From positions 9,916,001 to 9,980,000 of the forward strand of contig OX392527.1 of assembly GCA_947623455.1 (NCBI GenBank): DNA of 64,000 bases, in the 5' to 3' direction. How positions within the stretch are numbered: the first letter of the stretch is position 1; each line of letters begins with the position of its first letter. Of the stretch, positions 1 through 13,020 are shown piece after piece. The DNA is from Mimachlamys varia. Lineage: Eukaryota; Mollusca; Bivalvia; Pectinida; Pectinidae. The position numbers and the translations under genes are program-made. Under the pieces are notes generated by a model. It ran no database searches. It saw nothing but the letters and a program-made list of their open reading frames with translations, and was not told the origin of the DNA.

Positions 1-882
1 CACCTTGTACTCTAACTATACTGACCAGGTCCCACCTCACTCTGACTGGGGAATCACCACCTTGTACTCAAACTGTACTGGCCAGGTCCCACTTCACTCT
101 GACTGGGGAATCACCACCTTGTACTTTAACTATACTGATCGGGCCCCACTTCACTCTGACTGGAGAATCACCACCTCGTACTCAAACTGTACTGACCAGG
201 TCCCACTTCACTCTGACTGGGGAATCACCACCTCGTACTTAAACTATACTGACCGGGCCCCACTTCACTCTGACTGGAGAATCACCATCTTGTACTCTAA
301 CTATACTGACCAGGCCCCACTTCACTCTGACTGGGGAATCACCACCTCGTACTCAAACTGTACTGACCAGGCCCCACTTCATTCTGACTGGAGAATCACC
401 ATGTCATACTCAAACTGTACTGGCCATGTCCCACCTCACTCTGACAGGGGAATCACCATGTCATACTCAAGCTATACTGACCAGGTTCCACCTCACTCTC
501 ACTGGGGAATCACCATGTCATACTCAAACTGTACTGACCAGGCCCCACTTCACTCTGACTGGAGAATCACCACCTTGTACTCAAACTGTACTGACCAGGT
601 TCCACCTCACTCTGACTTGGGAATCACCATGTCATACTCAAACTGTACTGGCCAGGTTCCACCTCACTTTGACTGGGGAATCACCATGTCATACTCAAAC
701 TGTACTGGCCAGGTCCCACCTCACTCTGACTGGAGAATCACCATGTCATACTCAAACTGTACTGGCTATGTCCCACCTCACTCTGACAGGGGAATCACCA
801 TGTCATACTTAAGCTATACTGACCAGGTTCCACTCACTCTGACTGGAGAATCACCATGTCATACTCAAACTGTACTGACCAG
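1..882. repeat. 57-bp minisatellite, ~15 copies
   Basis: Tandem units of 57 bp containing CTCTGACTGGGGAATCACC and GTACTCAAACTGTACTGACC. As 57 is a multiple of three, the array stays open as a 19-residue repeat over 330 codons (5-997), but this is a by-product of the period. The array runs off the left edge. One unit near 830 has a 1-bp deletion. Confidence 0.95.
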
Positions 883-884
883 GA

Positions 885-1621
885 TTATAGTCAAGAAGGG
901 CCGAGTGAGCTTATGTGACAGTGCGGCATCCGTCGTCCATCTTTTGTCTGTCCTATGCCTGTCAACTTTTCCTTTAAATGTTTTTTTTGACTGGTAGCTT
1001 CCTTTGATGACGCCAAACAAAGTTTGCGAAAAGAAATGACCTTGACCCATATTCAAGGTTACAGGGGTAAAATCTTTTAAAAAACTTTAAACGACTTCTA
1101 CTTATAAACCAAAAGTCCTAGAAGCATGATATTTGGCGTAAAGGTTCCTTGGATGAAGCCTGATATTGAGTGCAAACAGAAATGGCATTTCTGATATTCA
1201 AGGTCACAGGGGTCAAATCTGTTAAAACCTTTGTACAACTTCTTTTGAAATACCAAAAGGCCTAAAAGCATGATATTTGACTGAAAAGTTCCTTGGATGA
1301 AGCCTGGCAAAGTTTGCGAAAAGAAATGACCTAGGCCCATATTCAAGGTAGCAGAAGTCAAATCTGTTTAAATCTTACAACAACTTCTTCTGATTAATCA
1401 AAAGGCTTAGAGACATGATATTTGGCTGTTAGCTTCCTTAGAAGAAGCAGAACAAAGTTTGCGAATGAAAATGACCTTGTCTTACTTTCAAGGTCACAGC
1501 TGGGGTAAAATAGGTTTTTCTGAATGTGTTACAGTAGCGGTAATAGATTTTAGGCGACTTCCGGTTTCAAATAAGAGATTGATACCAGGTTAGCGATGCA
1601 GGCCCATTGGGCCTCTCGTTT
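885..1621. repeat. Dispersed repeat, GGGCCTCTYGTT family
   Basis: AT-rich non-coding copy starting GGGCCGAGTGAGCTTATG and ending GATGCAGGCCCATTGGGCCTC. Inside it are three or four imperfect ~145-bp subunits with ATGATATTTGGC, TTCCTTGGATGAAG and CCTTGACCCATATTCAAGG. Related copies lie at 5127, 6040, 7553, 47845 and 50041. No transposase was seen, so it is probably a non-autonomous element. Confidence 0.75.
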
Positions 1622-1683
1622 TGTGTTGACATGGATGATATTGTGATTCAGGGTATTATTTTGTGTTGATACCGGTGACATTG

Positions 1684-2494
1684 TGATACAATGTACCATT
1701 AGATACTCCAGGAGGGGGTGAATACATTGTGATACAATGTACCATTAGATACTCCAGGAGAGGGTGAATACATTGTGATACAATGTACCATTAGATACTC
1801 CAGGAGAGGGTGAATACATTGTGTTACAATGTACCATTAGATACTCCAGGAGAGGGTGAATACATTGTGATACAATGTACAATTAGATACTCCAGGAGGT
1901 GGTGAATACATTGTGATACAATGTACCATTAGATACTCCAGGAGGGGGTGAATACATTGTGATACAATGTACCATTAGATACTCCAGGAGGGGGTGAATA
2001 CATTGTGATACAATGTACCATTAGATACTCCAGGAGGAGGTGAAAACATTGTGATACAATGTACCATTAGATACTCCAGGAGGAGGTGAATACAATGTAC
2101 CATTAGATACTCCAGGAGGGGGTGAATACAATGTACCATTAGATACTCCAGGAGGAGGTGAATACATTGTGATACAATGTACCATTAGATACTCCAGGAG
2201 GAGGTGAATACATTGTGATACAATGTACCATTAGATACTCCAGGAGGAGGTGAAAACATTGTGATACAATGTACCATTAGATACTCCAGGAGGAGGTGAA
2301 TACAATGTACCATTAGATACTCCAGGAGGGGGTGAATACAATGTACCATTAGATACTCCAGGAGGGAATACATTGTGATACAATGTACCATTAGATACTC
2401 CAGGAGGAGGTGAATACAATGTACCATTAGATACTCCAGGAGGGAATACATTGTGATACAATGTACCATTAGATACTCCAGGAGGAGGTGAATC
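1684..2494. repeat. 46-bp minisatellite, ~18-20 units
   Basis: Units carry TACCATTAGATACTCCAGGA then GGGGGTGAATACATTGTGAT. Later units drop the ATTGTGATACA part, giving shorter variants (~33 bp) mixed with full ones. Confidence 0.95.
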
Positions 2495-2620
2495 ACGGTA
2501 ACTTATATAGACCAGTAGTACCATTAGTCACATGTGGCATGTTCAGCAGTTGTCAACCCACACAGACAGAGGTGGCTGAGTGTTAACACATGCTAGGCTG
2601 TACTGGAAACAGTTTCTGTT

Positions 2621-2842
2621 ACACTGACAACAGTCCCCCCACACCCCCTCCTGCCTGTGTCCCCCCCACTGACAACAGTCCCCCTCCCCCCACACACTGA
2701 CAACAGTCCCCCTCCCCCCCTCACACTGACAACAGTCCCCCTCCCCCCCACTGACAACAGTCCCCCTCCTCCACACACACTGACAACAGTCCCCCTCCCC
2801 CCACACACTGACAACAGTCCCCTTCCTGTCTGTGTCCCTCCC
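2621..2842. repeat. C-rich ~28-32-bp tandem repeat
   Basis: Seven or eight units of ACTGACAACAGTCCCCCTCC plus a variable C/ACAC tail. The minus strand is strongly G-rich. Short ORFs on both strands are repeat artefacts. Confidence 0.9.
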
Positions 2843-5126
2843 ACAAGGCAAAACTACACCCACAGGTGGCAGTCAAGTTCCATTCATAAATTATACAATC
2901 AGAGTCCTACTTCTTTTCTTATTAATTCTGATAAAACTTGATATTGCCAAGGACAGAAATTACTTCATGTTGCAGTATAGAAAATTGCTGACTTTTTTCA
3001 GATATATATTCAATGCCACATCATTTATGGGGTGCATGTAGTTTTACCTATGCCACAATCCCTTATAACAAATATTGATCAGATCTGTATCACAAGATTC
3101 CAAGGACAAGGTCACTGGAACTGTTTATAGAAATCAGTTGATCGCTTAAACAATACCACTAATGGTCTTTTTAAACATATGATACAATTTCAGTGTTTGT
3201 CTTTTTAAACAGATTGTGATACAATTTCAGTCTTTGTATCTCCAACCCATGTACCTATATCAGTAGAAATAAAGCTTCATAATAGTGACATTTTAAAGAC
3301 TCATTATATAGCCTAAACTGGTCACTATTTCCTCACAGTCATGAACAGAGAACTACAGATTATACCCTTACTTTATGGAGTAACTACCAAGTGCATGCAT
3401 ATCGCACGCATATTGCTCCAGTGTTATACTAAAGTTGATCATGTTTGGTTGAAATTTTGAAGTTTGCTCAATGCAACACATTGAGGGGTTGGGGTGGCAG
3501 TGATGTCTCAGGTCAAGTATGATGGATGAGGAGAATGTGGTCACTGGTCTTTAAAAATTAATCCTCGTTTGGGCTGATTTGTTCCGAAGTGTGCATCGCT
3601 GCGGCTACCACTTAGGACAAACCATATTACTATTGGTGTATTATCCTTAGACGCAAGCACACCCTCACAGCACTCAAAACACACACATGTTAACTTCATA
3701 CTCGCAAATAGCCCAAACATGTTTGTGACTAATGGAAGAAATGAAGGAAGTGTTTGTTGGTACTATCACTTGAACTGGATTGTCTTCTCTCCTCTTCCAA
3801 CTAATACATTTACACATCACATTTCAAGACTTGTTAAAAATGGACATTTTCAACTTCAGGCAGATAGGAGGGGCACTACAAAGTCACTTAGTTAGACCAC
3901 ACTCATCATGTTTCCCATACAAAACGCTGCAATCAGGAAACACTTAGCAGGTAAAAAAAGAACAGAAAAAAGGTAAAGAGAAGTGATGAAAAAAAGAGAT
4001 GGTAATTTGAAAGTTAAGAAAGGAGAATTGCTTATGTTAGAATGATAGTTGTGTGATGTAATTTGCAACTGTATATTCCCTAGAACGGGGGAGATTGGAC
4101 GGGAAGGTTTTCCTGCCAGTCTTCTAGTGTCAGTGGGAAGATAATACCTGAGGGTGTTGGTCTGACGGGGGACACATCAAACACTCGACGCCCCTCCCAC
4201 CTGACCTTGAGGTGTGAGAGGTCAAACACTGCTAGTCTCGAGGTGCAATATCAAGGCAGTTGTTGTTTGTTTGCACTTTTACCTGGCACAACACAAATCA
4301 CAATTACAACACACACCGATGCTTATAAATACTTGAAGACAAGCTCACACAGATCTTTGCCAATTTAGAAAATTAATATATCATCTGTTTCTGCCAAATA
4401 CAATTGTACTCAAAGCCTTACTCAAGATGCTTTCTGGTTACCAGGTTCTAGTCAACGTTTTATTCATCTATCATTTGGGTTTTGATAAATACTTTCACAC
4501 ATCTGTTTTTCAATCAATTTTGAAATTTGGAAACACATTTTTGGCAAAATGCATGCATCAAGAATGCTGGAATGAATTGTCTGCGTTCTGTAAACAAGGT
4601 GGAATATTAAGCCGAGTTGTGCATGTGTACTGTTTCTTGTCGATCCCAATTTCAAGGTGTGACTCTGTTAAGTAAATAATATGATGACTTTTTTAAGAGT
4701 TAATTTTCACTAATGCTACAGTAGAATAAGAGAAATGTTCTCAGTTTGATGGACAATTAACTGCTAGATGAATTAGTGGTTAATTGTGTACGGGGAGTGA
4801 GTGGATGGTATTAGATTGGAGAGGCCTACACTGTACTCGTCTAAAACATTGAACATTTGTTGAATCAGTGAGCCATAATTGACTGAGGCTGGAGATTGGC
4901 CTGAAGGAAACATATGTAGTAGAGAAGATACGACTCCATTCATGGTGATGAATTACATACTGAAGATAATGGAATTAAAAAAGGAAATAATCTGTTTTTA
5001 CTAATTAACATGCAATATTGTAGCCAGTAAAGTTTAGGTGTAAAAGTGGACCAAGCTTGCACTTTTCATATAGAAATCTGTCTCAAAGTTAATAATTTAC
5101 TAAATAAAACTATATTTTCTGTTTTT
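2843..5126. other. No gene seen, AT-rich single-copy-looking DNA
   Basis: No family-recognisable coding stretch. An 82-codon ORF at 4427-4675 has no recognisable domain and no convincing splice context. A short conserved-looking GC-rich patch (4085-4250) shows no clear open frame. Confidence 0.6.
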
Positions 5127-5895
5127 AGCTCACCTGGCCATGGCTTGAAGGGTCAAGTGAGTTTATGCCATGGTGTGGGATCAGTCCATTCAGCATCAAC
5201 TTTTCCATTTAAACGACTTCTTCTTAATAACCAAAAGGCCTAGACCTTGATATTTGGCTGAAAGGTTCCTTGGATGAAGCCCGACAATGAGTGCGAACAA
5301 AAATGGCATTTACCGATATTCAAGTTCACAAGGGCCAAATCTGTTGAAACCTTTGAACAACTTCTGCTGATTAACCAAAAAGCCTAGAACATTGATATTT
5401 GTTATCAAAAACAAATTGTTTGCAAAAAAAAAGATAAAAAGACCTTGACCCATGGGCCATATTCAGGGTCACAGGGGTTAAATTTGTTGAAACCTTTTAA
5501 CAACTTCTTCTGATAATAAAAAGGTCTAGATCTAGAACCTTGATATTTGGCTAAAAAGGTTTCTTGGATGAATCGATCCCGATTAAGTTTGCGAAAAAAA
5601 TTACTAATCAGGTCACAGGGGTCAAATCTGTTAAAATCTTTTAACAACTTCTCCTGATAAACCAAAAGTTCTAGAAGCATGATATGTGGCTAATTATAGC
5701 TTCCTTGGAAGGAGCCATACCCATTTTGAAAATGAACATTACCTTGTCTTACTTTCAAGGTCACAGGGGTCAAAAATGTTAACTTGTTCTTTTGAATGAC
5801 TTACAGTTATAAGAGTTTAGGCCACTTTAGGGTAGGCTACAAGTACGAAATATTGATACCAGGTGAGTGATGCAGGCCCAATGGGCCTCTTGTTG
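5127..5895. repeat. Dispersed repeat, GGGCCTCTTGTT family
   Basis: Begins AGCTCACCTGGCCATGG and ends CCAGGTGAGTGATGCAGGCC then a GGGCCTCTTGTT tail. The near-terminal CTCACCTGG and CCAGGTGAG are inverted copies. Inside, ~145-bp imperfect subunits contain CTTTTAACAACTTCTTCTGAT and GGTCACAGGGGTCAAA. No coding capacity. Confidence 0.8.
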
Positions 5896-6039
5896 TTATT
5901 TCTTTTAAGATACACATTTGTTTCATCCAGGCAAAATATCTTTACAAATCTGCAATGTTATTGTTAACAATCAAGTAAATAAAAAAAACCCCATATTATC
6001 TGCTTTTATTAATTTTAGTTTACATGATGCGAATTGCCA

Positions 6040-6800
6040 GTTGAGATTACAATATGGTGTGTTGTCCATCATCTGACATCCCTTGTACAGCTCCCATCAA
6101 CTTTTCTTTTAACAACTACTTTTTAAGAGCCAAGGCACATAGAGCTATGATAATTGGCCAGTAAGTACCTGGTAAAAAGTGCTTTAAAGTTTCAAATAAA
6201 TGACCTTGACCTACTTTTGAGGACACAGGGGTTAAGTATGTAAAACAGTAAAAGAAAACCTTTTAAACATCTGATGATGATTAACCAGGAGGCCAAGAGC
6301 AATAATATTTTGCCAGTAGGTTCCTCAACTGAAATTCTGTGAAATGTCTTTAATGAATGACCTTGTACTACTTTCATGGTCAAAGGGTTCAAATTTGGGG
6401 GTGGGGGGAATCTTCTACTGAATAATCAGGAGTTACAGAGTACTGATACTTGGCCAGTATGTACCAGGCATTAAGTTCTGCAACATTTCCTCAAATAAAG
6501 ATCTTGATTTACTTTGAAGGGAATAGGGGTCAATAAAGTGAAAACTTTTAAAAATCTTCTTCTGAATAGCCAGAAGGTCCAGAGTACTGATACTTGGCCA
6601 GTTGGTACCTGACATTAAGTACTATAATATTTCTCAAATGAATGATCTTGACCCACTTTAAAGGTTGTGGGTTTCCAATTTGTTAAAAAAAAAAAAACAA
6701 TTAAAAAGCTTCTTTTGCAATACCAGGAGGCGCTGGGTGTCAGGAATATTCTTAAGCCAATGATACCCTGTGGGCCTTTGTTTTGTGGACCTCTTGTTTT
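6040..6800. repeat. Dispersed repeat, diverged copy
   Basis: Starts near TGGTGTGTTGTCCATCATC, has four ~140-bp subunits with ACTGATACTTGGCCAGT and TGACCTACTTTGAGG, and ends with a diverged tail (CCTGTGGGCCTTTGTTTTG then ACCTCTTGTTTT). Confidence 0.7.
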
Positions 6801-7552
6801 GAAGATATTGCGATTGTTTCATCCAAGCAATCGTTCCAAATTATTTCGGGCTATGATTTTGAACATAAAACTGTGTTGTAATGATAAGGCTATGAATGGC
6901 AGGATATGACTAGACAATAATGTAGACGGGTGAAAGATTAGAATTGTGATGTCCTGTTGGATGATGATACCTCATACAGTCGGACAACCATCATTCTAAC
7001 ATCAAAGATTCAAATTTCTAGATACATCAAACTTATGGCAAAATTCTGTTTTTTCCCCTCATATATTGCACTACCGATATTCTGATCATATTCAAATTCC
7101 GCAATGTTTCCAAGTATATGAAAAATATGTTTGTTATGAAAACACTCAATGTAACTAATAAATTGAAGACAAGAATTGACCTGTATGAGAACAACAAAAT
7201 GTCAATGTCCTGCATTCATTGTACTACGTTCACAGTCATGTTTCGGTATCCAGTGAAAAGAATCGGTGACCATGTTTACACAACCAGTATCAATCATTCA
7301 CAGGTAACAAACACACATATATTGCTCACTTGAACACATGTGTATGAAGTATTTGGACACAAAGTGATAATTAATTGACTTGGTTACATTTTGTAAGGTA
7401 CATCATATCAATGGTTAATATATAGGCCTGTCCTTAAGAAAATGCTTTATGACTCTTCGGTACAAATGTATGTTTATTGGTTTATGATACTATTCACTTC
7501 TCTGTGTGATTTTTTTCAATTTAATTGATAACAATATTTTATTTGTTTTTGT
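6801..7552. other. No gene seen
   Basis: AT-rich sequence between dispersed repeats; small ORFs on both strands (7033-7333) overlap each other and match nothing I recognise. Confidence 0.6.
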
Positions 7553-7871
7553 TTGGCTTATGCGATGGTGCGGTGTCTGTTTTCTGTCCGTCTGTCCTTC
7601 TCCTGTCCGGTGTCCGTCAACTTTTCCTTTCAACAACTTCTTCTGAAATACTGAAAGGCCTAGTGACATGATATTCGGTTAGTAGTTTTCTTGGAAGAAG
7701 CCGAACAAAGTTGTAGAATGAAAATGTCATTGTCGTACTTTCAATGTCAGAGGGGTAAAATATGTTGGAATCTTAACATGTTCTTCTGAATGTCTTACAG
7801 TATTAGATTTCTAGTCAACTTAAGGGATTGATACCAGGTGAGTGATGCAGGCTCATTGGGCCTCTTGTTTT
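7553..7871. repeat. Dispersed repeat, short copy
   Basis: Starts TGGCTTATGCGATGGTG, contains CGTCAACTTTTCCTTTCAAC, and ends GTGAGTGATGCAGGCTCATT then GGGCCTCTTGTTTT. It has only two of the internal subunits found in longer copies. Confidence 0.75.
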
Positions 7872-8536
7872 ATTGAAAACAAATGACCAACCTGTACAGG
7901 AATAACTGTCACGTATTGGGCAAGATCAACATGGTACAGGCTTAGGAAACTTAATAGGCCGATCAAAACATTTTCTAACTGATTTCAAATGAAGGAAAAT
8001 GTTTTTCAGAGAAGACGTATATTTTTGAATTTGTTTATCTTGTCTGTGATCCTTAGAACCTTACTTAGTGTGCATGCTTACTTAGACACCAAGGGGAGCC
8101 TATGTGTATGCTTACAAACCCTTTACCATTTGAGAAAGTTGGTATTGTTGCCTAAAATTGTACAGGCCTACAGCTATATAGAAGGAAACATATTATTTGG
8201 TCCCATATTATGAGATGATTTAGTGTTGAGGAGACCAGCTATGGTGGTTTTATCTTGGAACCTGTGTAGAACCTGGCTAGTGCTGTAGGGCTCTGGTAGA
8301 TTTCCTTATGAATGGTTTCCTGTATTGGGTGCCTGATGTTATCCCACTGATGGCCACTGACAGACACATATCTCCCCAGCCCATTCAGCTAGCTTCTGTG
8401 ATAGACAAGCCATTCCCAATAGACAATAAAATCTACACTGGCATGTCTTTACTGTTTGCCCTTCTTGTTTTAAAGGGATGGCACTTCCGTCATCAGGCCT
8501 GTGTTTTCCATTACTGCCAGTATTTCTGGTGTTTGT
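7872..8536. other. No gene seen
   Basis: Holds ORFs of 74 (7989) and 87 codons (8308) without recognisable domains; the second runs into the adjoining minisatellite. Confidence 0.55.
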
Positions 8537-10880
8537 GCCCCTGTATAACTGGCTTCTGTGCCCTTGTATAACTGACCTGTGTGCCCTTGTATAACTGGTA
8601 TGTGTGCCCTAGTATTACTTGTCTGTATGTCCCAGTATTACTGGTCTGTATGTCCCAGTATTACTGGTCTGTATGCCCCAGTATTACTGGTCTGTGTGTC
8701 CCAGTATTACTGGGCTGTGTGTCCCAGTATTACTGGTCTGTATGTCCCAGTATTACTGGTCTGTATGCCCCAGTATTACTGGTCTGTGTGTCCCAGTATT
8801 ACTGGTCTGTATGTCCCAGTATTACTTGTCTGTGTGCCCTAGTATTACTTGTCTGTACGTCCCAGTATTACTGGTCTGTATGTCCTAGTATTACTGGTCT
8901 GTATGTCCCAGTATTACTGGTATGTGTGTCCCAGTATTACTGGTCTGTGTGTCCCAGTATTACTGGTCTGTGTGCCCCAGTATTACTGGTCTGTATGTCC
9001 CAGTATTGATGGTCTGTGTGTGCCAGTATTACTGGTCTGTATGTCCCAGTATTTACTGGTCTGTATGCCCAAGTATTACTGGTCTGTGTGTCCCAGTATT
9101 ACTGGTCTGTATGTCCCAGTATTACTTGTCTGTATGTCCCAGTATTGATGGTCTGTGTGTGCCAGTATTACTGGTCTGTATGTCCCAGTATTTACTGGTC
9201 TGTATGCCCAAGTATTACTGGTCTGTATGTCCCAGTATAACTGGTCTGTATGTCCCAGTATTACTGGTCTGTATGCCCCAGTATTACTGGTCTGTGTGTC
9301 CCAGTATTACTGGTCTGTATGTCCCAGTATTACTTGTCTGTGTGCCCTAGTATTACTTGTCTGTATGTCCCAGTATTACTGGTCTGTGTGTCCCTGTATA
9401 ACTGGTATATGTGTGCCCCAGTATTACTGGGCTGTGTGTCCCAGTATTACTGGTCTGTGTGCCCTAGTATTACTTGTCTGTATGTCCCAGTATTACTGGT
9501 CTCTATGGCCCAGTATTACTGGTCTGTATGCCCCAGTATTACTGGTCTGTGTGTCTCAGTATTACTGGTCTGTGTGTCCCAGTATTACTGGTCTCTATGG
9601 CCCAGTATTACTGGTCTGTATGCCCCAGTATTACTGGTCTGTGTGTCTCAGTATTACTGGTCTGTGTGTCCCAGTATTACTGGTCGATGTGTCCCAGTAT
9701 TACTGGTCTGTGTGTCCCAGTATTCCTGGTCTGTGTGCCCCAATATAACTGGTCTGTGTGTCCCAGTATTACTGGTCTGTGTGTGCCAGTATTACTGGTC
9801 TGTATGTCCCAGTATTTACTGGTCTGTATGCCCAAGTATTACTGGTCTGTATGTCCCAGTATAACTGGTCTGTATGTCCCAGTATTACTGGTCTGTATGC
9901 CCCAGTATTACTGGTCTGTGTGTCCCAGTATTACTGGTCTGTATGTCCCAGTATTACTTGTCTGTGTGCCCTAGTATTACTTGTCTGTATGTCCCAGTAT
10001 TACTGGTCTGTGTGTCCCTGTATAACTGGTATATGTGTGCCCCAGTATTACTGGGCTGTGTGTCCCAGTATTACTGGTCTGTATGTCCCAGTTTTACTGG
10101 TCTGTGTGCCCCAGTATTACTGGTCTGTATGTCCCAGTATTACTGGTCTGTGTGCCCTAGTATTACTTGTCTGTATGTCCCAGTATTACTGGTCTCTATG
10201 GCCCAGTATTACTGGTCTGTATGCCCCAGTATTACTGGTCTGTGTGTCTCAGTATTACTGGTCTGTGTGTCCCAGTATTACTGGTCTCTATGGCCCAGTA
10301 TTACTGGTCTGTATGCCCCAGTATTACTGGTCTGTGTGTCTCAGTATTACTGGTCTGTGTGTCCCAGTATTACTGGTCGATGTGTCCCAGTATTACTGGT
10401 CTGTGTGTCCCAGTATTCCTGGTCTGTGTGCCCCAATATAACTGGTCTGTGTGTCCCAGTATTACTGGTCTGTGTGTCCCAGTATTACTGGTCTATGTGT
10501 TCCAGTATTTCTTGTCTGTGGGTCCCAGTATTACTGGTCTATGTGTCCCAGTATTACTGGTCTGTGTGGCCCAGTATTACTGGTCTGTGTGGCCCAGTAT
10601 TACTGGTCTGTGTGTCCCAGTATTACTGGTATGTGTGTCCCAGTATTACTGATCTGTGTGTCCCAGTATTACTGGTATGTGTGTCCCAGTATTACTGATC
10701 TGTGTGTCCCAGTATTACTGGTATGTGTGTCCCAGTATTACTGGTATATGTGTCCCAGTATTACTGGTCTGTGTGTCCCAGTATTACTGGTCTGTGTGTC
10801 CCAGTATTACTGGTCTGTGTGTCCCAGTATTACTGGTCTGTGTCCCCCTGTTTTACTGTTCTGTGTGCCCCTGTATTACT
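8537..10880. repeat. 23-bp minisatellite, ~100 copies, with block duplication
   Basis: Units are close to CCCAGTATTACTGGTCTGTG plus TGT or TAT. As 23 is not a multiple of three, the same 23-residue repeat appears in all three + frames, giving many overlapping ORFs of up to 274 codons. Variant pattern shows a duplicated block: features at 9158 recur at 9782 (offset 624) and the second copy has three extra units near its end (offset 693 by 10441). Confidence 0.96.
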
Positions 10881-12443
10881 GGTTTTACGTGTATTACTTT
10901 ATCTTATAAAATTATGCCTTCCAGTTACTTGAATTTGTTGAAATGAGTGCTGTTGGTATATCTTCACATTCATTATCTTGCTCCTCCACCTGTTCTGTAG
11001 CTATCTCTTATCTTATTTACTGTCTACTTATTAATTCTCAACTTACTTTTCTCAATAAATCTTGTCTTTTGCCATAGCCATTAAATATTTTCAGTCGTGA
11101 GTTTCATCAGCATCTCCTGCACTTTGTGAACTTGTACAAGTAAATACTGGTCATTAGGAGAGAAGACTTCCTAAAACACATGCGTCTGTCACGTAATATC
11201 CCTAAAAAATGGCATTCTTATCACGGTTTAACACACTGCCGACTACATATGGTTGGAATTTGAAAACAAAAAAGGAACTGTGATCTGATATATATTGAGC
11301 ATTTGATGCCTAGTTTGACTAAATGTATCTGGTCTTTCTTCCATCTTACTGGTACAGAAAGCATGCTGTAATATCACCTTCCTACAAAAACAAAATGTTC
11401 ATTTTATTGCATGGCCATTCCATATAATGTGTTTTACACATATGTATACTATAGGTATTATTGTTTTTTAAAATACAGGTCAATAATGTCGATATTATAA
11501 ATGATTGTTTTATAACATATAGGTACGTCGATATTATAAATGATTGTTTTATAAAATATAGGTATGTCAATATTATTACCATAATTATGTGCATCATTGT
11601 AATGATAACTGTAAATTGAGTTTTATAAAACACAAAAGGAGTTTTAATAGAACAAATTTATGTATTAGATATTGTCCAACTTTCCTGAATTCTCATTGGC
11701 TTAAATATCCATATTTTGTGATATTGACCTGATGTTTCTTTATTTGGAAATAGTCATTATTGCGCTTAGGACGTCATAATCATTGTGACGTGACAGTGCC
11801 CAACTTCGAATTTCATGCTATTAATAGATATAATGCAATTTAAGTCTTTTGCAAAGAAGTTTCATATCTGGTAATATAGAAATTAAGGACCTTTGATTTG
11901 GTCAATATGATATACCGACCTAATAGAATCTAAAATAATGACCTCGGACTTCATCCTCGGTCAATATTTGATTCTACCAGGTTGGTATAACACCTGCATA
12001 TTGATCTCATCGAAGGTCCTTAATTGATAAATATTATGTGTAATTTGAAATGATTGTGGGTACTTTCTTTCATGGGTTGAAGCCTTTGGGATTGTTTCAT
12101 ACTACAATTTAAAACATTGGAGGATATATCCTATACTGTATAGAGGTTCAGTAGCAACCATACTAACTCAGAAATGTTTATTCACAAGGACCTTTTCATG
12201 TGTTAACAGTGTTTGTGGGACTTTATATAATGCTATGTGTTACAGTGTTTGTGGGACCTTATATAATGCCTATGGTGTGAGGATTGGTGTACCTGTGTAG
12301 GATCTTTGACTGTGAGTGGTAGTTGTAACATGTACAAACCACCCAAGGTGTCTGTCTACTAAAACAGTCCACATGTATCAATTAATGACACGTTTAACAG
12401 AGTTTGAAACAGATTTATGAAAAGTCTGTTCTGAGATTTATCA
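10881..12443. other. No gene seen; small local duplications
   Basis: AT-rich. A ~39-bp unit (GTCGATATTATAAATGATTG) is present about 2.5 times at 11477-11575, and a ~38-bp duplication with CAGTGTTTGTGGGAC lies at 12205-12265. A foldback element at 11881-12025 is listed separately. A candidate exon at 11094-11143 was considered and rejected. Confidence 0.6.
11881..12025. mobile_element. Foldback (MITE-like) element, 145 bp
   Basis: The ends AATTAAGGACCTTTGAT and ATCGAAGGTCCTTAATT are inverted copies differing at one base. Inverted similarity continues inward (TATACCGACC against GGTTGGTATA; GACCTCGG against CCTCGGTC) to a short loop, so nearly the whole element folds on itself. No coding capacity; type inferred from structure only. 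Confidence 0.7.
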
Positions 12444-13020
12444 GGAGACAGTAGGGTTATACAAGTACTGTGACCTTGGTGTACCAGACAGGGGAGGTAC
12501 CTCTATAAGGATCACCCAGAGACAGTAGGGTTATACAAGTACTGTAACCTTGGTGTACCAGACAGGGGAGGTACCTCTATAAGGATCACCCAGAGACAGT
12601 AGGGTTATACAAGTACTGTGACCTTGGTGTACCAGACAGGGGAGGTACGTCTATAAGGATCACCCTGAGACAGTAGGGTTATATAAGTACTGTGACCTTA
12701 GTGTACCAGACAGGGGAGGTACCTCTATAAGGATCACCAAGAGACAGTAGGGTTATACAAGTACTGTGACCTCAGGGGAGGTACCTCTATAAGGATCACC
12801 CAGAGACATTAGGGTTATATAAGTACTGTGACCTCAGGGGAGGTACCTCTATAAGGATCACCCAGAGTCATTAGGGTTATATAAGTACTGTGACCTCAGG
12901 GGAGGTACCTCTATAAGGATCACCCAGAGACAGTAGGGTTATATAAGCACTGTGACCTCAGGGGAGGTCTTTCTATAAGGATCACCCAGAGACAGTAGGG
13001 TTATACAGGTACTGTGACCT
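12444..13020. repeat. 74/62-bp minisatellite, ~9 copies
   Basis: Units begin GAGACAGTAGGGTTATACAA and contain GGGGAGGTACCTCTATAAGG. The first four are 74 bp; the later ones lack the segment TTGGTGTACCAG and are 62 bp, so the array is split into an older and a derived half. Confidence 0.94.

Noticed and set aside
5..997. 330-codon ORF with a 19-residue repeat
   Set aside because: The 57-bp period keeps the frame open; the tail after 885 is a dispersed repeat.
4427..4675. 82-codon ORF
   Set aside because: No recognisable domain, unremarkable length for AT-rich DNA, and an overlapping minus ORF.
8308..8571. 87-codon ORF next to the 23-bp array
   Set aside because: Its end is the start of the minisatellite and the remainder has no family similarity.
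8581..10909. Many ORFs of 74-274 codons with a YYWSVCPSITGL-type repeat
   Set aside because: They are the same 23-bp repeat read in three frames; none has non-repeat coding sequence.
11094..11143. Possible small exon between TTTTCAG and GTAAAT
   Set aside because: One open frame exists but it shows no similarity to BICC1 or any family I know, and the donor is weak.
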